Under the pieces are notes generated by a model. It worked only from the letters and a program-made list of their open reading frames with translations, ran no database searches and was not told the origin of the DNA. DNA of 64,000 bases from NCBI GenBank assembly GCA_048526005.1, contig DBFVEH010000005.1, positions 35,064 to 99,063 on the forward strand. The letters run 5' to 3'. This document shows, piece after piece, positions 60,672 through 64,000 of this stretch. This DNA is from QALR01 sp900552255. Its GTDB lineage: Bacteria; Bacillota; Clostridia; Oscillospirales; CAG-272. Numbering within the stretch: position 1 is the stretch's first letter; each line of letters starts with the position of its first letter. Made by a program: the position numbers and the translations under genes.

Positions 60672-60872
60672 TTATTTTGTTTTCAGATAAGCATTGATTT
60701 TTCCGACAAGCTCGTCGGCGTCGGTTCCGTGAACGGCGCATGCCATTTCAATGCTTTCTCCGCGGGACGCGGGACAGCCGAGGCAGTGCATGCCGATTTC
60801 AAGGAAAAACTTCGCCGTTTCGCCGTCAAAATCGAGAATATCGCCGATAATGGTATCCTTCGTTACTTCCAT
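60672..60872 (-). CDS. DUF1858 domain protein
   Basis: A 66-residue protein starting at ATG 60872 after GGGAGG. It has VTKDTIIGDILDFD, then FFLEIGMHCLGCPASRGESIEMAC, the C-x-x-C motif and helix of DUF1858, a SCAP/ScdA-N-like fold often fused or next to hybrid-cluster and iron-repair proteins. Its own promoter lies at 60999-61027. It may bind a metal or serve as a redox-responsive adaptor. Confidence 0.9.
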   Translation of the reverse strand: MEVTKDTIIGDILDFDGETAKFFLEIGMHCLGCPASRGESIEMACAVHGTDADELVGKINAYLKTK

Positions 60873-60998
60873 ATTGATCCTCCCACCGCACATTGGCAAA
60901 TTTTTATTTGAATCGCCGGCTTGCCGCCGGCAGTAAAAGAATTGTAAATCATATTGTATGTCTCATAATTTTGTATGAATAAATTCCATTACCTTATC

Positions 60999-61027
60999 AT
61001 TCTATCACAGAAGATGCGCGCTGTCAA
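60999..61027 (-). promoter_or_regulatory. Promoter of the DUF1858 gene
   Basis: Minus strand TTGACA (61027-61022), a 17-base spacer and TAGAAT (61004-60999). It leaves a leader of about 120 bases before the start codon. Confidence 0.8.
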
Positions 61028-61154
61028 CATATTTTCCTCAACCTAATATTTTTATATTCAGGTTTTGACCTCATTCGACGAAAATATGTGCAAATTGCAC
61101 AAATAATCTGGGTAAAATTCTATCATGATGATACAATGAAAACAAAGTTCTCAC

Positions 61155-61183
61155 TTGAATAATCAACACCGAAAAGCTATAAT
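61155..61183 (+). promoter_or_regulatory. Promoter of the EF-G-like gene
   Basis: TTGAAT, a 17-base spacer and TATAAT. A small GTCCG...CGGAC hairpin lies in the leader. No other gene is seen in the 373-base divergent gap 60873-61245. Confidence 0.8.
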
Positions 61184-61245
61184 GAAACTGTTAAGTCCGT
61201 TTGTGCGGACCGAAAACAGAATACATAGATAAGGAGCATAAATAC

Positions 61246-63321
61246 ATGGAAAAGATCCACTCAAGAGATATCCGGAATGTTTGCCTGCTCGGCCACGGCG
61301 CGAGCGGAAAGACCTCGCTTGCCGAGGCCATGCTCTATTTGACAAAGGCAACGGACCGACTCGGCAAACCGACCGACGGGAATACGGTCTGCGATTATGA
61401 TCCGGAGGAAGTGAAAAGAGGTTTTTCTCTTTCCGCATCTATCGCGCCGGTCACATATAAGGGAACAAAAATCAATATCATCGACACCCCGGGATATTTG
61501 GACTTTATCGGCGAGGCCGTGCAGGCGCTTCGCGTTGCGGGCAGCGCGCTGATCGTCGTGGACGGAAAAGCGGGGGTCGAGGTCGGCACGGAGCTTGCGT
61601 GGGATATGGTGTGCGAAGCTAAAATGCCGCGTGCGTTTTTCATCAACAAATGCGACGATCCCGAAGCGAGATTCAAGCGGGTATTCGGACAGATGCACGA
61701 AATGTTCGGGCAGTCCGTGTGCCCCGTCATCATTCCCGTCATGGAGGGGGACAAGATCGTAGGACTGCTCGACCTCATCGAGATGAAGGCGGTGGGCTTC
61801 GGCAAAAACGACGCGGGAAAGGAAATCGCGGTCCCCGCTGGAAATGAGGAAAGGATCGAGACCTGCCGGAACATGCTTTACGAGGCGGTCGCCTCCACGA
61901 GCGAGGAGCTTATGGAGAAATATTTCAATGGGGAAACGCTCAGCCGCGAGGAGGTCGTCACGGCGCTCCACGGCGGCATTTTGAAGGGAGATATCGCGCC
62001 CGTGGTCTGCGGCTCCGCGGCGAATTTGTGCGGCATCGATCTTTTGATGGATCTGATCGTCGACACGCTGCCGAGCCCTGTTTATCACAAGGCGGAGATC
62101 GTCATCGACGGCGGGGAAGAAAAGGAAGTCCCGCTGCGCGAGCATGGTCCCGCGTCGATTTTCGTGTTTAAGACCATCGCTGACCCATTTGTCGGCAAGA
62201 TGTCGTTTTTCAAGGTAATGGGCGGCGAGCTTTACAGCGACGCCACGCTGAAGAATCTGACGACGGAGCAAAATGAGCGGCTCTCTCATATCTATACGAT
62301 CTGCGGCAAAAAGCAGACGGAGGTGCCCATGCTTTCCATGGGCGATATCGGTATGACGGCAAAGCTTGCGGCGACGAATACGAACGATACGCTTTCCGCG
62401 GCGGAGGGTGCGCTGCCATATAAAAAGATCGTTTATCCTGAGTCCTTTTATCAGATGGCGGTTTCACCCAAGGCCAAGGGAGACGAGGACAAGATTTCTC
62501 AGGGCATTGCCAAGCTGCTCGAGGAGGATCTGACTCTGAAATATGAAAATAACGCCGAAACCAAGCAGCTTCTCCTTTCGGGGCAGGGCGATATCCACCT
62601 TGATGTCGTCGTATCCAAGCTGAAAACGCGATTCGGCACGTCGGTGGAGCTTTCCGCGCCGAAAATCGCATATAGAGAAACCATCAAAAAGCGCGTCGAG
62701 GTCGAGGGCAAGCATAAAAAGCAGTCCGGCGGACACGGCCAGTACGGGCATGTCAAGATCACGTTTTCTCCGGGTACGGAGCCGGGCCTGGAATTTACGC
62801 AGTCGGTTGTCGGCGGTTCGGTGCCGAAGAACTATTATCCGGCGGTCGAAAAAGGGTTGCTTGAAGCGATGCAGAAAGGCGTGCTCGCAGGTTATCCCGT
62901 CGTGAATCTGAAGGCGGATCTGTTCGACGGCTCCTACCATCCGGTGGACTCGTCCGAAATGGCGTTCAAGGTCGCGGCCTCTCTCGCCTATAAAGAGGGA
63001 CTTCCGAAAGCGTCTCCTGTTCTGCTTGAGCCTGTCGGAAAGCTTTGCGTATATGCGCCCGGCAGTATGCTCGGCGATATCATGGGCGCTATCAATAAGC
63101 GCCGCGGAAGGGTTCTCGGCATGAGTCCGACGCATAAAAAGGGCGAGCAGATGATCGAGGCGGAGGCTCCCGTGGGAGAAATGACGGATTTTGCCATTCA
63201 GCTGCGCGCGCTGACGCAGGGACGCGGCCGGTATACCTTTTATTTTGAAGGCTATGAAGAGGTGCCTGCGGCTAACGCACAAAAGATCATCGACGATGCC
63301 AAACGGGAGGCGGAAGCTTAA
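61246..63321 (+). CDS. EF-G-like translational GTPase
   Basis: A 691-residue EF-G paralogue. The start ATG 61246 follows AAGGAG; the ATG at 61201 lacks a site. The G domain has GHGASGKTSL (G1), DTPGYLDF (G3) and NKCDDP (G4); domain II, III and IV follow, the latter with HKKQSGGHGQYGHVKI, and domain V has GDIMGAINKRRGRVLGM. A-S-G in G1 rather than A-H-A/D-A, the lack of the long G' insert and the divergent switch region (CDYDPEEVKRGFSLSASIAPV) place it with the 'EF-G-like' group found besides canonical FusA in many Bacillota. Its role is unclear. It is monocistronic and followed by repeat locus D. Confidence 0.92.
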   Translation: MEKIHSRDIRNVCLLGHGASGKTSLAEAMLYLTKATDRLGKPTDGNTVCDYDPEEVKRGFSLSASIAPVTYKGTKINIIDTPGYLDFIGEAVQALRVAGSALIVVDGKAGVEVGTELAWDMVCEAKMPRAFFINKCDDPEARFKRVFGQMHEMFGQSVCPVIIPVMEGDKIVGLLDLIEMKAVGFGKNDAGKEIAVPAGNEERIETCRNMLYEAVASTSEELMEKYFNGETLSREEVVTALHGGILKGDIAPVVCGSAANLCGIDLLMDLIVDTLPSPVYHKAEIVIDGGEEKEVPLREHGPASIFVFKTIADPFVGKMSFFKVMGGELYSDATLKNLTTEQNERLSHIYTICGKKQTEVPMLSMGDIGMTAKLAATNTNDTLSAAEGALPYKKIVYPESFYQMAVSPKAKGDEDKISQGIAKLLEEDLTLKYENNAETKQLLLSGQGDIHLDVVVSKLKTRFGTSVELSAPKIAYRETIKKRVEVEGKHKKQSGGHGQYGHVKITFSPGTEPGLEFTQSVVGGSVPKNYYPAVEKGLLEAMQKGVLAGYPVVNLKADLFDGSYHPVDSSEMAFKVAASLAYKEGLPKASPVLLEPVGKLCVYAPGSMLGDIMGAINKRRGRVLGMSPTHKKGEQMIEAEAPVGEMTDFAIQLRALTQGRGRYTFYFEGYEEVPAANAQKIIDDAKREAEA

Positions 63322-64000
63322 AAGATTTGGAGCATCCTCTGCCAAAATATATATGGAAAAGGAAGGGCGCGGCTTTGCCGCGCTTTTTCCTTTTCCTCTT
63401 TGAAAAGGAGAAAGATATGTACTTTTCTCCGTAAAGAGAAAAGTACCAAAAGATTTACCGAGACTCCGTCTCGGACTCTCATGCTTCTGCTGGGGAGCGT
63501 ATACCCACGGCTCCCGACACGTGTTTGCGTACCGCAAAGGGTACGCAAGCCACGGCGGAACACGCCGTGCGGGAAGTCTGTGCGACTGGAAAGTTCGCGC
63601 CCGCAGGCGCAAGGCGCGCGCCGTATGAGCGCCTTCTGGCATGATATTGACAAAAAAGGCGGCGATTGACGGATCACGCGAGCCTCGCGAGCGTGGATGC
63701 CGTCTTTCATAGCCGCCATCGAATCGCTGCCGGCCGCACGAACGGTCAAGCCGGAGGCTTGCAGTTCTTTTGATGCTTTTCTTTCTGTAAAGAAAAGCAT
63801 GCGTTCTCTCCTTTCTAAAGGAGAGGATATGTCGTTTTCTCACCGACGAGAAAACGACGAAAAGAGTCGCCGAGACTATCGTCTCGGACTCTCAATCTTC
63901 TGCCGGTAAGCATATACACACGGCTCGAAAGGTGTTGCAGTGCTCGCAAAGCTCGCACAGGCCACCACTCCCCGTGCGGGAAGTCTGTGCGTCTGGAAAG
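63322..64000 (+). repeat. Hairpin-rich intergenic repeat locus D (runs off the window)
   Basis: Unit D1 runs from about 63391 to the palindrome CTCTCCTTT-CT-AAAGGAGAG at 63806-63825; D2 continues past 64000. D1 hairpins: GTACTTTTCTC / GAGAAAAGTAC (63419-63446), CCGAGAC-TCC-GTCTCGG (63458-63474), TTGCGTACC / GGGTACGCAA, CAAGCC-GGA-GGCTTG (63747-63761) and ATGCTTTTCTTT / AAAGAAAAGCAT. D2 hairpins: GTCGTTTTCTC / GAGAAAACGAC (63831-63858) and CCGAGAC-TATC-GTCTCGG (63870-63887). Orientation equals locus A. No gene is supported. Confidence 0.82.

Noticed and set aside
60900..61245. Riboswitch or other structured leader before the EF-G-like gene
   Set aside because: Only a 5-bp hairpin is visible; nothing matches a known riboswitch core.

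Overview
The window reads as a chromosomal segment of an anaerobic Bacillota bacterium, most likely a gut-type member of the class Clostridia. The reasons are AGGAGG-type ribosome sites, sigma-A promoters with 17-bp spacers, KhpB/Jag with a Gram-positive YidC, a V-type ATPase operon in the Enterococcus hirae ntp order, a GH95 fucosidase-type enzyme, D-lactate dehydrogenase, and no outer-membrane genes. Most of the window is moderately GC-rich. An obviously AT-rich island lies at about 10.9-16.4 kb.

Layout. (1) 0.15-9.6 kb: a small hypothetical gene, then a complete nine-gene V-type ATPase operon (ntpF-I-K-E-C-G-A-B-D) whose proteolipid keeps all the Na+ ligands known from E. hirae NtpK. (2) 9.7-16.7 kb: a decayed mobile island between the ATPase terminator and tRNA-Pro(GGG). 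It holds integrase remnants at both ends on opposite strands, tnpV and DUF3846 remnants, a secreted HExxH metalloprotease with a lipoprotein, an HTH protein, and a two-gene unit made of a nucleotidyltransferase-fold protein and a tiny Asn-rich protein. (3) 16.8-24.6 kb, leftward: rplJ-rplL with an L10 leader and attenuator, a MerR regulator, then birA-mnmE-khpB-yidC-yidD-rnpA-rpmH. (4) 24.7-34.0 kb: two ABC exporter pairs, a cell-wall amidase, a PAP2 phosphatase, ROK glucokinase and a GH95 enzyme. (5) 35-46 kb, rightward: uvrB-uvrA, ftsH, a MacB-type ABC ATPase-permease fusion and a membrane protein. (6) 47-61 kb: D-lactate dehydrogenase, the K+ uptake pair trkH-trkA, a PD-(D/E)XK-type protein, a frameshifted DUF4886 lipoprotein, KDG kinase, a CpXC-like protein, an OGG1-type glycosylase with an ITPase, a tandem GT4 fusion, Nif3, TrmK and a DUF1858 protein. 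(7) 61-63 kb: an EF-G-like GTPase.

The most unusual content is a family of hairpin-rich intergenic repeats at four loci (34.0-34.96, 46.19-47.08, 54.68-55.23 and 63.39-64.0 kb). Units of about 0.4 kb are joined head-to-tail through CTCCTTT-nn-AAAGGAG palindromes. Several inner hairpins differ in sequence between copies but keep perfect pairing, so structure rather than sequence seems to be conserved. No copy is seen in the first 34 kb. The family looks like an undescribed structured RNA or non-autonomous element. The second lead is the nucleotidyltransferase plus Asn-rich small protein pair in the island, which may be a defence or signalling unit.

All functional assignments come from reading motifs by eye. 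No database search or folding program was run.
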